In this document: positions 16,658-25,336 of the stretch, piece by piece
Numbering within the stretch: the stretch's first letter is position 1
Layout: each line of letters opens with the position of its first letter
NCBI RefSeq assembly: GCF_000721705.1
Contig: NZ_JOJL01000004.1
Span: 496,001-560,000 of the forward strand
Direction: 5' to 3'
Length of the DNA stretch: 64,000 bases
From: Actinoplanes subtropicus
GTDB lineage: Bacteria; Actinomycetota; Actinomycetes; Mycobacteriales; Micromonosporaceae
Notes under the pieces: model-generated
Told to the model about the DNA's origin: nothing
Databases searched by the model: none
The model's input: the letters and a program-made list of their open reading frames with translations, nothing else
Position numbers and translations under genes: made by a program

Positions 16658-16922
16658 CGCCGTGTCCGCCCGCCCCGCCGGCACCCGGACCCGTCCCGGG
16701 TCGCCTCAGCTTGCCGTATGTGCGGAGGTCCGCGTGGACGGCCCGGTCAGGGAGGGCGCCCAGAGCCGAGCGTGGGCCGCAGCCGGAGGCAGCGGCACAC
16801 CAGTAGCCCCCGCCGCGCGGTGACGGTGTTGTTCGCAAGCGTGACCACTCGGTTGGACGCCGCTTGGGTCGCCTGCACGGCCCCAGCGCGCCCGGTCCGG
16901 CGTGCGCGGCACCACCGCCTTC

Positions 16923-17990
16923 TCAGTCGAGGTGGAGGCGGACCGGGTAGCGCCGCAGCCACTCGTTGACCGAGAGGGTCGCCTCGATGACGAACCGGGC
17001 GTATCCGAGCGGGCCGGCCGTGGCGGCGCGGTCGGCGAGCGCGCGGGCCTTCACGGTGTCCAGCAGCGGCAGCACCGGCGCGTCGGGATCGGCGAGCAGG
17101 TTGCGTACCTCGTCGCACAGCGCCCGCTCGTAACGCGGGTCCTGGGTGGGCGGGTACGGGCTCTTGCGCCGGCCGCGCACCGACTCGGGCAGCACGTCGG
17201 CGGCCGCGGCGCGCAGCAGGCTCTTCTCGTGGCCGTCGAACGTCTTCATCTCCCAGGGGCGTGTTGTACACGTACTCGACCAGGCGGTGGTCGCAGAACG
17301 GCACCCGCACCTCCAGCCCGTGCGCCATGCTCAGCCGGTCCTTGCGGTCCAGCAGTACCGGCAGGAAGCGGGTCAGGTGCATGTGGAAGACGTCGCGCAT
17401 GCGGTGGTCGACCGGCTTCTCGTCGGGCAGGTGCGCCACCGTGGAGTGTTCCTGCCGGTACGCGGCGTCCCGGTAGCCGGACAGGTCGAGCTGTGCGACC
17501 AGCCCCGGTTCGAACAGCGCGAGCGCGGGTTCGAACCGCTGCCCGGTCAGCGCGGTCACCCCGGCGAGCCACGGGAACGTGTCCGCGCCGGCCAGGGCCG
17601 GCTGGTGGAACCAGGGGTAGCCGCCGAACAGCTCGTCGGCCGACTCGCCGGACAGCGCCACGGTCGAGCGCTCGCGCACCGCTTGGAACAGCAGGTACAG
17701 CGACGTCAGCGTGTCGCCCATGATGGACGGCAGGTCGTACGAGCCGAGCGCGCCGGCGCGGTGCAGCGGGTCCATCAGGTCCGCGGTGTCCAGCACGATG
17801 TCCGCGTGATCGGCGCCGACCAGCTCGGCGACGTCGTGCACGAACGGCGCGTCCGGCGAACCGACGAGCGCGTCGGCACGGAAGTGCTCGGCCCGCCCGG
17901 CGAAGTCCACCGCGAACGACCGGACCGGGCCGCCGCCACCCGCCCGCAGCGAGTCCGGAACCGTCGCAATCCGGCCGGGGCCGAGCGAAC
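16923..17990 (-). pseudogene. Asparagine synthetase (AsnB type), 5'-truncated and frameshifted
   Basis: The C-terminal synthetase domain is recognisable: VRSFAVDFAGRAEHF, then TVALSGESADELFGGYPWFH and FLPVLLDRKDRLSMAHGLEVR with PFCDHRLVEYVYNTP. At about 17255 one extra C in a CCCC run breaks the frame. The other frame continues correctly with WEMKTFDGHEKSLLRAAAAD and DVLPESVRGRRKSPYPPTQD to a TGA at 16923. The N-terminal glutaminase domain and the SGGLDSS ATP loop are missing upstream of about 17990. So it carries at least two lesions. Intact AsnB makes asparagine from aspartate, glutamine and ATP. Confidence 0.82.
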
Positions 17991-18143
17991 TCGCCGCTCG
18001 GACGAGATCATCGAACGATTCAGGCTCCTGTCGCTTGCGGCCCCTCCTTCATCGTGCCTTTCAACGGCACCGCCAGAAGTGACGCGGCTACCGTTCCGCC
18101 CAGCCTGCCCTGGCGTGCTGACCTGCACCTGAAGGCCCGTTCG

Positions 18144-18157
18144 TGACGGTACCGTCA
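18144..18157. promoter_or_regulatory. Perfect 14-bp palindrome TGACGGTACCGTCA
   Basis: Lies 54-67 nt upstream of the PilZ gene in an otherwise non-coding stretch. A fully symmetric 14-mer suggests a binding site for a dimeric repressor or activator; the protein is unknown. Confidence 0.45.
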
Positions 18158-18210
18158 GGGTGGGGAGGATCCGGCCGGACCGCGCTTCGTACGCCCAGAA
18201 AGATCCGACG

Positions 18211-18828
18211 ATGATGGTCAAGATCACTGAGGAACCGCAGCCGTGGACGGCCCCGACCGCCAGCGCGTCGCTCGGCGGTGGGCCGGCCCGGACCTGCCGG
18301 GTCTCGCGGGAAAGCGACGGCACGCTTCGGCTGAGCCTCACCGGGTTCGCCATGGTCGGTGTCGACGTGGCCTTGCTCTGGACGCAGAACGGCACCGGCT
18401 TCAGTATCGTGGGCACGGTGGTGCCCCCGCCCGCCGGCGGCATGCCCGGCGTGTACATGCGGGTGGACACGACCGTGGGCGCCGTCGACCGGCGACGCTC
18501 CCGGCGCGTCTCGGTGCAGGTGCCGGCCGTGCTGATCCTGCCCTCGGGGCAGATGTTTCCCGGCCTGGCGATCGACCTGTCCCTGGGCGGGGCGCGCGTC
18601 ATCGTCGATCTCGACGTCGACGACCTCGGCGAGGAGGCGCTGATCGACCTGGTCGACGGCCTGGCCCCCGGTCAGTTGGTCACCCTTGAAGTGTTGCTGC
18701 CGGACGGCCCCGCGGACATCAACGGTCAGGTACGCGGCAGCGACGAGCCCGGCGACGTCCGCCTGCTGTTCGTGGACATGGACGCCGAGGTCCGCGACCG
18801 GCTCGACGCCTTCCAGCAGACCCAGTGA
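18211..18828 (+). CDS. PilZ domain protein (c-di-GMP binding)
   Basis: 205 aa, soluble. An N-terminal YcgR_2-like beta domain (about 15-95) is followed by a PilZ domain (about 100-200). Both c-di-GMP contacts are intact: the arginine motif DRRRSRRVSV and the downstream IDLSLGGARV (D-x-S-x-x-G). Such proteins change activity or partner when c-di-GMP rises, affecting motility, development or exopolysaccharide. No cyclase or phosphodiesterase is adjacent. The ATG at 18211 is preferred; a second ATG follows immediately. A perfect palindrome lies upstream. Confidence 0.85.
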   Translation: MMVKITEEPQPWTAPTASASLGGGPARTCRVSRESDGTLRLSLTGFAMVGVDVALLWTQNGTGFSIVGTVVPPPAGGMPGVYMRVDTTVGAVDRRRSRRVSVQVPAVLILPSGQMFPGLAIDLSLGGARVIVDLDVDDLGEEALIDLVDGLAPGQLVTLEVLLPDGPADINGQVRGSDEPGDVRLLFVDMDAEVRDRLDAFQQTQ

Positions 18829-18864
18829 CTCGGATCAGGGCTTTTACGTGGTCTTCGACCTGAC

Positions 18865-18954
18865 CGGGCGGTCTTCCTCGCCGCCCGGGCCGGCGACTAC
18901 GTCAACGGCGACCTCCTCGCGGTCGACGGCGGGTGGCTCGCCCGGCGGCACTAG
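18865..18954 (+). pseudogene. Remnant of a KduD-like short-chain dehydrogenase (C-terminus)
   Basis: About 29 codons ending in TAG: AVFLAARAGDYVNGDLLAVD followed by GGWLARRH. The Y-V-N-G-x-x-L-A-V-D-G-G-W-L-A ending is that of the 2-deoxy-gluconate / KduD dehydrogenases. Nothing of the Rossmann or catalytic parts remains. Its stop codon shares the CTAG with the stop of the IclR gene on the other strand. Next to kduI this is best read as the last trace of kduD. Confidence 0.6.
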
Positions 18955-19721
18955 TCGCGTCGTTCCGGCAGGTGGCCGAGGGATTCGGAGATCTCCCGGG
19001 CCGAGGCGCGCACCCGGGCGGCGAGCTCGTCCATCGGCCGGTCCCAGGGTTCGAGGACCAGGGTGGAGATGCTCACCGCGCCGGCGGCCCGTCCGGTGTG
19101 GTCGTAGACGGCCGCGCCGATGCAGCGGATGCCCGGCTCGTTCTCCTCCTCGTCCAGTGCGTAGCCCCGCGCCCGGATCGAGGCCAGGTGGCCGAGCAGC
19201 GCCGGCACAGTCGTGATCGTGCCGGGCGTCCGCGCCTCCATCCCGCGGCGTTCCATGATCGTGCTGACGGCCTCGTCGGACAGGGTCGCGAGGATCGCCT
19301 TGCCGATCGCGGTCGTGTGCAGCCGTACGCTCAACCCCACACTCGACGGCATCCGGTACGGCTTCTTGCCCTCGACCTTCGCGGCGTAGACCACGTCGTC
19401 GCCGGCCAGCAGGCCGAAATGGACCGTGTATCCGGTGTCCTCGCGGAGCTGGCGGAGCGTACCGTCCGCGTGCTGGGCCGGATCGAACCGGGCCATCAGG
19501 CGGCCGGCCAGGGTCAGGATCCGCGGACCGCCGATGTAGCGCCCGTCGCCGGAGTTCAGGGCGAAACGGTGATCGACGAGCGACTGGAGGATCCGGTGGA
19601 CGGTGGACCTGGGCAGTCCGGTACCGGCCGCGATGTCGGCGATGCGGTCGCTCTCGGCCAGCGCTTGCAGGACCGCGAGGACCTTCTCGGTCGCGTTCCC
19701 ATTGCCCGGCGTGCTCTTCAT
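18951..19721 (-). CDS. IclR family transcriptional regulator (KdgR-like)
   Basis: 256 aa. N-terminal winged helix (about 10-70: KVLAVLQALAESDRIADIAA, recognition GLPRSTVHRILQSLVDHRF) and C-terminal IclR effector domain (about 85-250, with SVGLSVRLHTTAIGKAILA and a GIRCIGAAVYDHTGRAAGAV end). The ATG overlaps the kduI stop by 4 nt (ATGA), so it is translated with kduI. IclR proteins next to kduI usually sense 2-keto-3-deoxygluconate or similar uronate products. Candidate targets are the dyads between kduI and the permease. Confidence 0.88.
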   Translation of the reverse strand: MKSTPGNGNATEKVLAVLQALAESDRIADIAAGTGLPRSTVHRILQSLVDHRFALNSGDGRYIGGPRILTLAGRLMARFDPAQHADGTLRQLREDTGYTVHFGLLAGDDVVYAAKVEGKKPYRMPSSVGLSVRLHTTAIGKAILATLSDEAVSTIMERRGMEARTPGTITTVPALLGHLASIRARGYALDEEENEPGIRCIGAAVYDHTGRAAGAVSISTLVLEPWDRPMDELAARVRASAREISESLGHLPERRD

Positions 19722-20530
19722 CGCAACGAGGGTATGGCCACGTGGTCCATGTCGTCGAAGGCCTGGTTCTCCCCGGTCATCGCCCACACGAAGGCATAGT
19801 TGGCCGTACCGAACCCGCAGTGCACCGACCAACTCGGTGAGATGACCGCCTGCCGGTTCGCCACGATGATGTTGCGGGTCTCGTCCGGCCGGCCCATCAG
19901 GTGCACGACGCGGTGCTCCGCCGGCAGGTCGAAGTACAGGTACACCTCGGTACGCCGGTCGTGCGTGTGGCACGGCATCGTGTTCCACATCGAGCCGGGC
20001 TCCAGGACCGTCACGCCGAGGACCAACTGGTTGCTCGCGACGCCGTCGGCATGGATGTGCTTGTAGATCGTGCGGTCGTTGGCGCCCTCGACGCCGCCGA
20101 GCCGGGTGCCAGCGACGGCGGCCAGCGGCGACAGCACGGTCGGACAGGAGGCGTGGGCGGTCGCCGAGATCAGGTAGAAGCAGCCGCCCGGGCCGAACAC
20201 CACCGACTCGGCGCCCCGCCCGACGTAGAGGCAGTCGCCGTGCGCGAGGTCGTACGCCGTGCCGTCCACCGTCACCGGTGCCGGCTCGCCGACGTTGACC
20301 ACCCCGAGTTCCCGCCGCTCACAGAAGTACGCGCTGCGCAGGGCGTCCGGGGCCGGCAGCGTGATCGGCGCGGCCGGCGCGACCCCTCCGATGACTGTGC
20401 GGTCCTGGTGGGAGTAGACCAGCCGGACGCGGTCGGTCGGGAAAAGGTCATCTACCAGGTAGTTCGCGCGTAGGTCGGCCGTCGCGAAGCCGCCGATCTG
20501 ACTCGGATGGGTGGCGTGCCGGATCTCCAT
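19718..20530 (-). CDS. kduI: 5-dehydro-4-deoxy-D-glucuronate isomerase KduI
   Basis: 270 aa, close to the family's usual ~278. Converts 5-keto-4-deoxyuronate to 2,5-diketo-3-deoxygluconate in pectin/uronate breakdown. Family signs are ANYLVDDLFPTDRVRLVYSH, RELGVVNVGEPAPVTVDG and the cupin metal site MPCHTHDRRTEVYLYFDLP, with another His in SWSVHCGFGTANYAFVWAM. An AGAGG precedes the ATG. First gene of a kduI-iclR operon, divergent from the permease. The next step, KduD, survives only as a fragment. Confidence 0.93.
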   Translation of the reverse strand: MEIRHATHPSQIGGFATADLRANYLVDDLFPTDRVRLVYSHQDRTVIGGVAPAAPITLPAPDALRSAYFCERRELGVVNVGEPAPVTVDGTAYDLAHGDCLYVGRGAESVVFGPGGCFYLISATAHASCPTVLSPLAAVAGTRLGGVEGANDRTIYKHIHADGVASNQLVLGVTVLEPGSMWNTMPCHTHDRRTEVYLYFDLPAEHRVVHLMGRPDETRNIIVANRQAVISPSWSVHCGFGTANYAFVWAMTGENQAFDDMDHVAIPSLR

Positions 20531-20544
20531 TGCTCAGACCTCTT

Positions 20545-20612
20545 CCATCGATGGTTATCGAGTGGCACTATAAACCCACCTTACAGAATGCCGTTCCGTC
20601 TCATGGAACGGC
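20545..20612. promoter_or_regulatory. Divergent promoter region with two dyads, candidate IclR operators
   Basis: Between kduI and the permease: the perfect palindrome CCATCGATGG (20545-20554) and the inverted repeat GCCGTTCC-N7-GGAACGGC (20590-20597/20605-20612). A TATAGT box in the kduI direction (plus-strand ACTATA, 20567-20572) lies between them. The second dyad would overlap the -35 region of kduI and lies just downstream of the expected start of the permease transcript, so one bound repressor could close both. Confidence 0.5.
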
Positions 20613-20652
20613 TGTGGCGCTCGGCACTGCCTACTCCCCCATGAGGTGCTTC

Positions 20653-22371
20653 GTGTTCCGCCAAAACCTCGACCCGACCGGATCACTGACGCTCAGCGCG
20701 CTCCTGGCGCTTCTGCCCCTGTTCCTCCTGCTCGCCCTGCTCGGCGGGCTCAAATGGAAGGCGCACTGGGCAAGCCTGGTCGCCCTCGGCGCGGCCCTCG
20801 TGATCGCGGTGCTCACCTACTCCATGCCGGTCGGCCAGGCCCTCAACGCGGGCGCCTTCGGCGCGGCGCTGAGCGTCCTGAGCATCCTGTGGATCACGTT
20901 CAATGCCATCTGGATCTACAACCTGACCGTCAAATCGGGCCACTTCGCGGTGCTGCGACGGGCGTTCGCCTCGATCAGCGACGACCGGCGGATCCAGGCG
21001 ATCGTCATCGCCTTCTCCTTCGGCGCGCTGCTGGAGGCGCTCGCCGGCGGCGGCTCGCCGGTGGCCATCTGCGCGGTCATGCTGATCGCGATCGGGTTCC
21101 ACCCGATCAAGGCCGCCGCCCTGGCGCTGATCGCCGACACCGCTCCCGTGGCGTTCGGCGGGCTGGGTAACCCGATCACCATCCTCGGCACGTCGACCGG
21201 GCTGAACCCGGAGGACTTCGGCGCGATGGCCGGGCGACAGACCGCCGTCCTCGCGGTGTTCGTGCCGTTCATCCTCCTCGGCGTCGCGGACGGCCGCCGG
21301 GGCCTGCGCCAGGCCTGGCCCGCCGCGCTGACCGGCGGCCTGACCTTCGGCATCTGCCAGTTCGTCTTCTCCAACTACTGGTCCTACCGGCTGTGCGACA
21401 TCTTCGCCGCGATCGCCTCGGCCGGCGCGATCATGCTGCTCAACCGGGTGTGGCAGCCGGCGTCGGACAGCGTCACGACCTCGGTCGCGACCGGCGGCTC
21501 GGCCGAGGTACCCGCCGCGACGCGGGTCATGGCGGGCGGCTCGGCGGACCTGCCCGCCGCGACGCCGGTCCTGGCGGGCGGCTCGCTCGACGGGTCCGGA
21601 GCGACGGTCGAGCCGGGCAGCCGCGACGACTCCGGCGGCGAGATCTTCCGCGCGTTCGCGCCGTACATCATCATCGTCGTGCTGTTCTCCGTGGCACAGA
21701 TCAACGCGGTGAAGACCTGGCTCGCCACCCACGGCGTGTGGACGTTCGCCTGGCCCGGCCTGCACGTGCTCAACCCCGGCGGTAAGCCCGTCAACACGCA
21801 CTACGTGCTGAACTACCTCGGCGCGACCGGGACGCTGCTGTTCTTCTCCGGCCTGCTCACGCTCCTGGTCCTGCGGATGACGCCGCTCACCGGGCTGAAG
21901 ACGTACGGGGAGACGATCCGTCAGTTCGGTTGGGCGATCTTCACCATCCTGTGCGTGTTCGCGCTGTCGTACGTGATGAACCTGTCTGGCCAGATCTCCA
22001 CGCTCGGCGTCTGGCTGGCCCGGGCGGGTGCCTTCTTCGCTTTCCTGTCGCCGATCGTGGGCTGGTTCGGTGTCACGATCACCGGCACGGACGCCGGGTC
22101 GAACGCGTTGTTCGGCAACCTCCAGGTCACCGCGGCACACCAGTTGGGAGCCGCGCCGACACTCTTCGGCGCGGCCAACACCTCCGGCGGCGTGATGGCC
22201 AAGATGATCTCCCCACAGAACCTCGCCATCGGTACGGCGGCGGTCGGCATGGTCGGCTCGGAGGGCACGTTGTTCCGCCGGGTCTTCGGTTGGAGCGCAC
22301 TGCTGCTGTTCCTCATGTGCCTGCTCGTCTGGTTGCAGTCCACGCCCGTACTCGGCTGGATGGTCCCGTGA
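20653..22371 (+). CDS. LctP (L-lactate permease) family transporter
   Basis: 572 aa, 12 or more membrane segments. LctP signs: ALLPLFLLLALLGGLKWKAH near the start, GALLEALAGGGSPVAI, APVAFGGLGNPITILG and the late GTDAGSNALFGNLQVTAA with ANTSGGVMAKMISPQN. The family imports lactate, glycolate or related acids. Here the divergent neighbours kduI and iclR suggest a uronate-derived acid, which is inference. I prefer the GTG at 20653 (GAGGT 6-10 nt upstream, and the N-terminus FRQNLDPTGS matches the family) over the ATG at 20641. A tandem repeat enlarges one loop. Confidence 0.88.
   Translation: MFRQNLDPTGSLTLSALLALLPLFLLLALLGGLKWKAHWASLVALGAALVIAVLTYSMPVGQALNAGAFGAALSVLSILWITFNAIWIYNLTVKSGHFAVLRRAFASISDDRRIQAIVIAFSFGALLEALAGGGSPVAICAVMLIAIGFHPIKAAALALIADTAPVAFGGLGNPITILGTSTGLNPEDFGAMAGRQTAVLAVFVPFILLGVADGRRGLRQAWPAALTGGLTFGICQFVFSNYWSYRLCDIFAAIASAGAIMLLNRVWQPASDSVTTSVATGGSAEVPAATRVMAGGSADLPAATPVLAGGSLDGSGATVEPGSRDDSGGEIFRAFAPYIIIVVLFSVAQINAVKTWLATHGVWTFAWPGLHVLNPGGKPVNTHYVLNYLGATGTLLFFSGLLTLLVLRMTPLTGLKTYGETIRQFGWAIFTILCVFALSYVMNLSGQISTLGVWLARAGAFFAFLSPIVGWFGVTITGTDAGSNALFGNLQVTAAHQLGAAPTLFGAANTSGGVMAKMISPQNLAIGTAAVGMVGSEGTLFRRVFGWSALLLFLMCLLVWLQSTPVLGWMVP
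21487..21600 (+). repeat. 42-nt tandem repeat inside the permease gene
   Basis: Three consecutive units starting with GCGAC: 21487-21516 (30 nt, shortened), 21517-21558 and 21559-21600 (42 nt each). They encode ATGGSAEVPA, ATRVMAGGSADLPA and ATPVLAGGSLDGSG in a hydrophilic loop. The frame is preserved, so the repeat lengthens the loop in 14-residue steps. Confidence 0.7.
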
Positions 22372-22566
22372 CGGATCAGCGGCACGATGCGGGTGTACAC
22401 GGTCGGCGGGAACACGGCTCAGAGAACCCACCGCCGGCGTATCTACACCCCCGCGGGCCGGCCCTCCACGCCGTGACCGCCAGCTCGCGGTAACGACCAC
22501 TTTGACGGCCGGGTGCTGCACGCGTGACAGGTGTATGTGCCCGGCTTGTCGAAGGCCGGGGGGTCA

Positions 22567-23607
22567 TCAGCGTCGACCGCGACGCGTCCCCCGGGGAGCG
22601 TTGCTCACCTCGGCGTCGCCGAGGTCAGGTGCGGCGGTCCGGACATCGGTCCGCCATCGGGTGGGTGCGGAACTCGCGATGGCCTCCGGACGGTAGGCGG
22701 CGCCGTGAGCGTCCTCGCAATGCACGTCGACGTCGGCGTGGTCGACCTGCAGCGTGCTGTGGGTGATGTGGTAATCGGCCCGTAGCAGGCGCTCGATCTC
22801 GCCTCGAATCGCGTGGCAGTCCAGCCCCTCGGCCACCAGCACATGCGCCGACAATGCCGGCCGGCCCGAGGTGATCTGCCAGACGTGCAGGTCGTGGACC
22901 TCCTCGACGCCCTCCACCCCGGTCAGCCGGGTGCCGAGGGCGGGCGGGTCGATGCCGCTGGGCGCCGCCTCCAGGAAGATCTTGCCGGACTCGCGGATCA
23001 GCCCGAGACCCGCCTTGACCATCAGTCCGACCACGATCAGGGTCGCGATCGCGTCCGCCCGGGCGAACCCGGTGAGCAGCACGATCAGACCCGCTATCGC
23101 CGTTGCGACGAAGGCGTACAGGTCGTTCACGACGTGCTGGAAGGCGCCCTCGACGTTGAGGCTGGTCCGGTTGGCCCGGCCGATCGCCCACGACGCGGTG
23201 ACGTTGAAGACGATGCCGATCAGCGCGGTGACCAGGACCAGCCCGCCGGTGACCGCGGGTGGGTGGACGAGCCGGCGGACTGCCTCGATGGCCAGCCAGA
23301 CCGCGAGGATCAGCATGGTGAGGCCGTTGGCCTGGGCGGACAGGATCTCGGCGCGCATGAGGCCGAAGGTGAAGCCGCCCGCGGGCGGCCGGGCGGCCAG
23401 CCGGATCGCCACCAGGGCCAGGACGATGCCGCCGGCATCGGTGAGCATGTGGGCGGCGTCGGAGAGCAGGGCCAGGGAGTGGGCGATCAGGCCGGCCACG
23501 ACCTCGCCGGCCATGAAGACGCCGAGCAGCACGAGGGCAACGGTCAGCCACCTGCGGTCCGCCTCCGCGGAGACGCCGTGATCGTGGTCGTGGTGTGGGT
23601 CGCCCAT
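22567..23607 (-). CDS. Cation diffusion facilitator, ZitB/CzcD type (third copy)
   Basis: 346 aa from the ATG at 23607 (an ATG four codons earlier overlaps the upstream dyad). Start MGDPHHDHDHG, six helices with LLSDAAHMLTD and QHVVNDLY metal motifs, cytoplasmic domain with VHDLHVWQITSG. It is very similar over its whole length to the copy at 10890-11813, but carries about 35 extra C-terminal residues (from about YRPEAIASSAP on) rich in Arg and Ala. Exports Zn or Cd type ions. It follows the hydrolase gene by 33 nt in the same direction but has its own candidate operator. Confidence 0.9.
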   Translation of the reverse strand: MGDPHHDHDHGVSAEADRRWLTVALVLLGVFMAGEVVAGLIAHSLALLSDAAHMLTDAGGIVLALVAIRLAARPPAGGFTFGLMRAEILSAQANGLTMLILAVWLAIEAVRRLVHPPAVTGGLVLVTALIGIVFNVTASWAIGRANRTSLNVEGAFQHVVNDLYAFVATAIAGLIVLLTGFARADAIATLIVVGLMVKAGLGLIRESGKIFLEAAPSGIDPPALGTRLTGVEGVEEVHDLHVWQITSGRPALSAHVLVAEGLDCHAIRGEIERLLRADYHITHSTLQVDHADVDVHCEDAHGAAYRPEAIASSAPTRWRTDVRTAAPDLGDAEVSNAPRGTRRGRR

Positions 23608-23619
23608 CCTAGAGCCCAT

Positions 23620-23636
23620 CGTAGGACGACCCTACG
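23620..23636. promoter_or_regulatory. Inverted repeat CGTAGG-N5-CCTACG, candidate operator of the third CDF gene
   Basis: Perfect 6-bp arms around ACGAC, 13-29 nt upstream of the CDF ATG and immediately after the hydrolase stop. The stem is too short and has no T-run for a convincing terminator. Its sequence is unrelated to the dyad in front of the second CDF copy. Confidence 0.4.
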
Positions 23637-23640
23637 CCCT

Positions 23641-24480
23641 CTAAGCCGTGACCTGGGCCAGCAGCGGCCGGACCAGCTGCGCGAACTCGGCCGGCCGCTC
23701 GATCTGCGGCATGTGGCCGGTCCGCTCGAACAGGTGCCATTCGGCGGACGGGAACGCGGCCCGGGCGGCCGCCAGGTGGGCCGCCGGCAGGATGTGGTCG
23801 CGGTCGCCCCACACCAGCAGGGTCGGCTTGCCGTGCCGGGCCACCCGGGGGAGCAGCTCCGACCGCCAACCGGGAGCGACGCCACGGAGGCCGCCCAGGG
23901 CCCGGGCGATCTCCAGGTAGACGGCGCAGAAGTCCGGCTGCTGGGCGATCTTGACGGCCATGGCGATCCGCTCGGGGGTGACCATCGCGCGCGAGGCGAA
24001 CAGCGTGCGCTCGACCCGTGGTGCCGTACGCCGGTCGATGTGGGTGAGCATCTGCCGGCCGACGCCGGGGAGGGCCAGCATGCGCAGCGCGAAGGTCACC
24101 TCCTTGCCGAAGCCGGCGCTGTTCACCAGGGTCAGCGTGGACACCCGGGCCGGATCGTCGACCAGCATCTGCATCGAGACCGCGCCGCCGAGGCTGTTGC
24201 CCATCAGGTGCACCGGGCGGGTCTCGCCGAGCGCGTTCAGCGTGGCCCATACGCCCTCGGAGAGGGACACCAGCGTGGTGCTCTCCGGGTGCCGCTGGCT
24301 GAGCCCGAAGCCGGGCATGTCGATCGCGATCACCCGGTGGCCGGCGGAGAGCAGTTCGTGCTGGGCCGACCAGTCCTCGAGGCTGCGGCCGATCCCGTGC
24401 AGCAGGACCACCGGCGGGGCGTCCGGGTCGCCGGTCTCGTGGAAACGGATGCGGGCGTCCCGTACGGTCACGTAGTTCAT
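23641..24480 (-). CDS. Alpha/beta hydrolase (third gene of a MymA-like operon)
   Basis: 279 aa, soluble. Oxyanion loop VVLLHGIGRSLEDW, DMPGFGLSQR, nucleophile elbow LMGNSLGGAVS (Ser in GNSLGG), acid in WGDRDHILP and histidine in RTGHMPQIERP, so a full triad. It overlaps the SDR gene upstream by 4 nt (ATGA). The monooxygenase-SDR-hydrolase order suggests hydrolysis of an ester or lactone made by the Baeyer-Villiger-type enzyme; that is inference from context. Confidence 0.87.
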   Translation of the reverse strand: MNYVTVRDARIRFHETGDPDAPPVVLLHGIGRSLEDWSAQHELLSAGHRVIAIDMPGFGLSQRHPESTTLVSLSEGVWATLNALGETRPVHLMGNSLGGAVSMQMLVDDPARVSTLTLVNSAGFGKEVTFALRMLALPGVGRQMLTHIDRRTAPRVERTLFASRAMVTPERIAMAVKIAQQPDFCAVYLEIARALGGLRGVAPGWRSELLPRVARHGKPTLLVWGDRDHILPAAHLAAARAAFPSAEWHLFERTGHMPQIERPAEFAQLVRPLLAQVTA

Positions 24481-25336
24481 CGCGTCACTCCCTGCGGCGC
24501 GCGACGGCGCGCGACCGACGCGGAGGTCGCGGCCTTGACGATCCGCTCGTGCCCGACCGGCAGCAGGCGGGCGAGCAGATCCGGCAGTTTCGCGCTCGAG
24601 GCGATCAGCAGGCGGGCCTTGCGCTTGGCGACCGCGTCCAGGATCTGCCGGGCGGCCTTCTCCGGTGGGTACGTGAGGAGCTTGTCGAACACGCGCTGGT
24701 TCGGCTCGATCTCCTCGGCCGGGACGCCGCTGCCGATCACGGCGTTCTCCGCGATCCGGGTCCGGATCCCGCCGGGGTGCACGGTGGTCACGCCGATGCC
24801 GTCGTCGGCGAGCTCGGCGCGCAGCACCTGGCTGAGCCCCCGCAGCGCGAACTTGCTGGCGCAGTACGCGGACTGCCCGGCCGGCGCGATCAGCCCGAAC
24901 AGGCTGGACACGTTGACCAGGTGCGCCCCCGGCTGGGCCTTGAGCGCCGGCAGCAGCGCGTGCGTCAGCAGGAACGGCGCCCGGAAGTTGACGTTCATGA
25001 CCTTCTCGAACTCGTCGACGGTCACCTGGTCGAACCGGCCGCCCAGCGCCATCCCGGCGTTGTTGACCAGCAGCCCGATCGCCGGGTGCTCGGCCAGCAC
25101 CTGGGTGGCCACGCCGTCCACCGCCGAGCGGTCGGACAGGTCGGCGACGAGTTGCCGCACCGACCGGCCGGGGGTGACCCGGTCGATCCGGCCGGCCACC
25201 TCCTCGAGCCGGGCGGCGTCCACGTCGACCAGCACGAGGTCGCTGCCGCGGGCGGCCAGCTGGTAGGCGAGTTGCTCGCCGATGCCGCTGGCCGCGCCGG
25301 TCAGCACGGCGGTGCGGCCGCCGAAGTGATACGGGG

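Noticed and set aside
16658..16922. Precursor peptide (lasso or lanthipeptide) beside the asparagine synthetase remnant
   Set aside because: No frame with a ribosome-binding site, leader-core pattern or partner protease/RRE; the synthetase is a primary-metabolism type.
22372..22566. Gene or RNA in the gap after the LctP permease
   Set aside because: No conserved frame, hairpin or tRNA-like fold could be supported.
23620..23636. Terminator for the alpha/beta-hydrolase gene
   Set aside because: The stem is only 6 bp and lies directly before the next start codon; an operator fits better.
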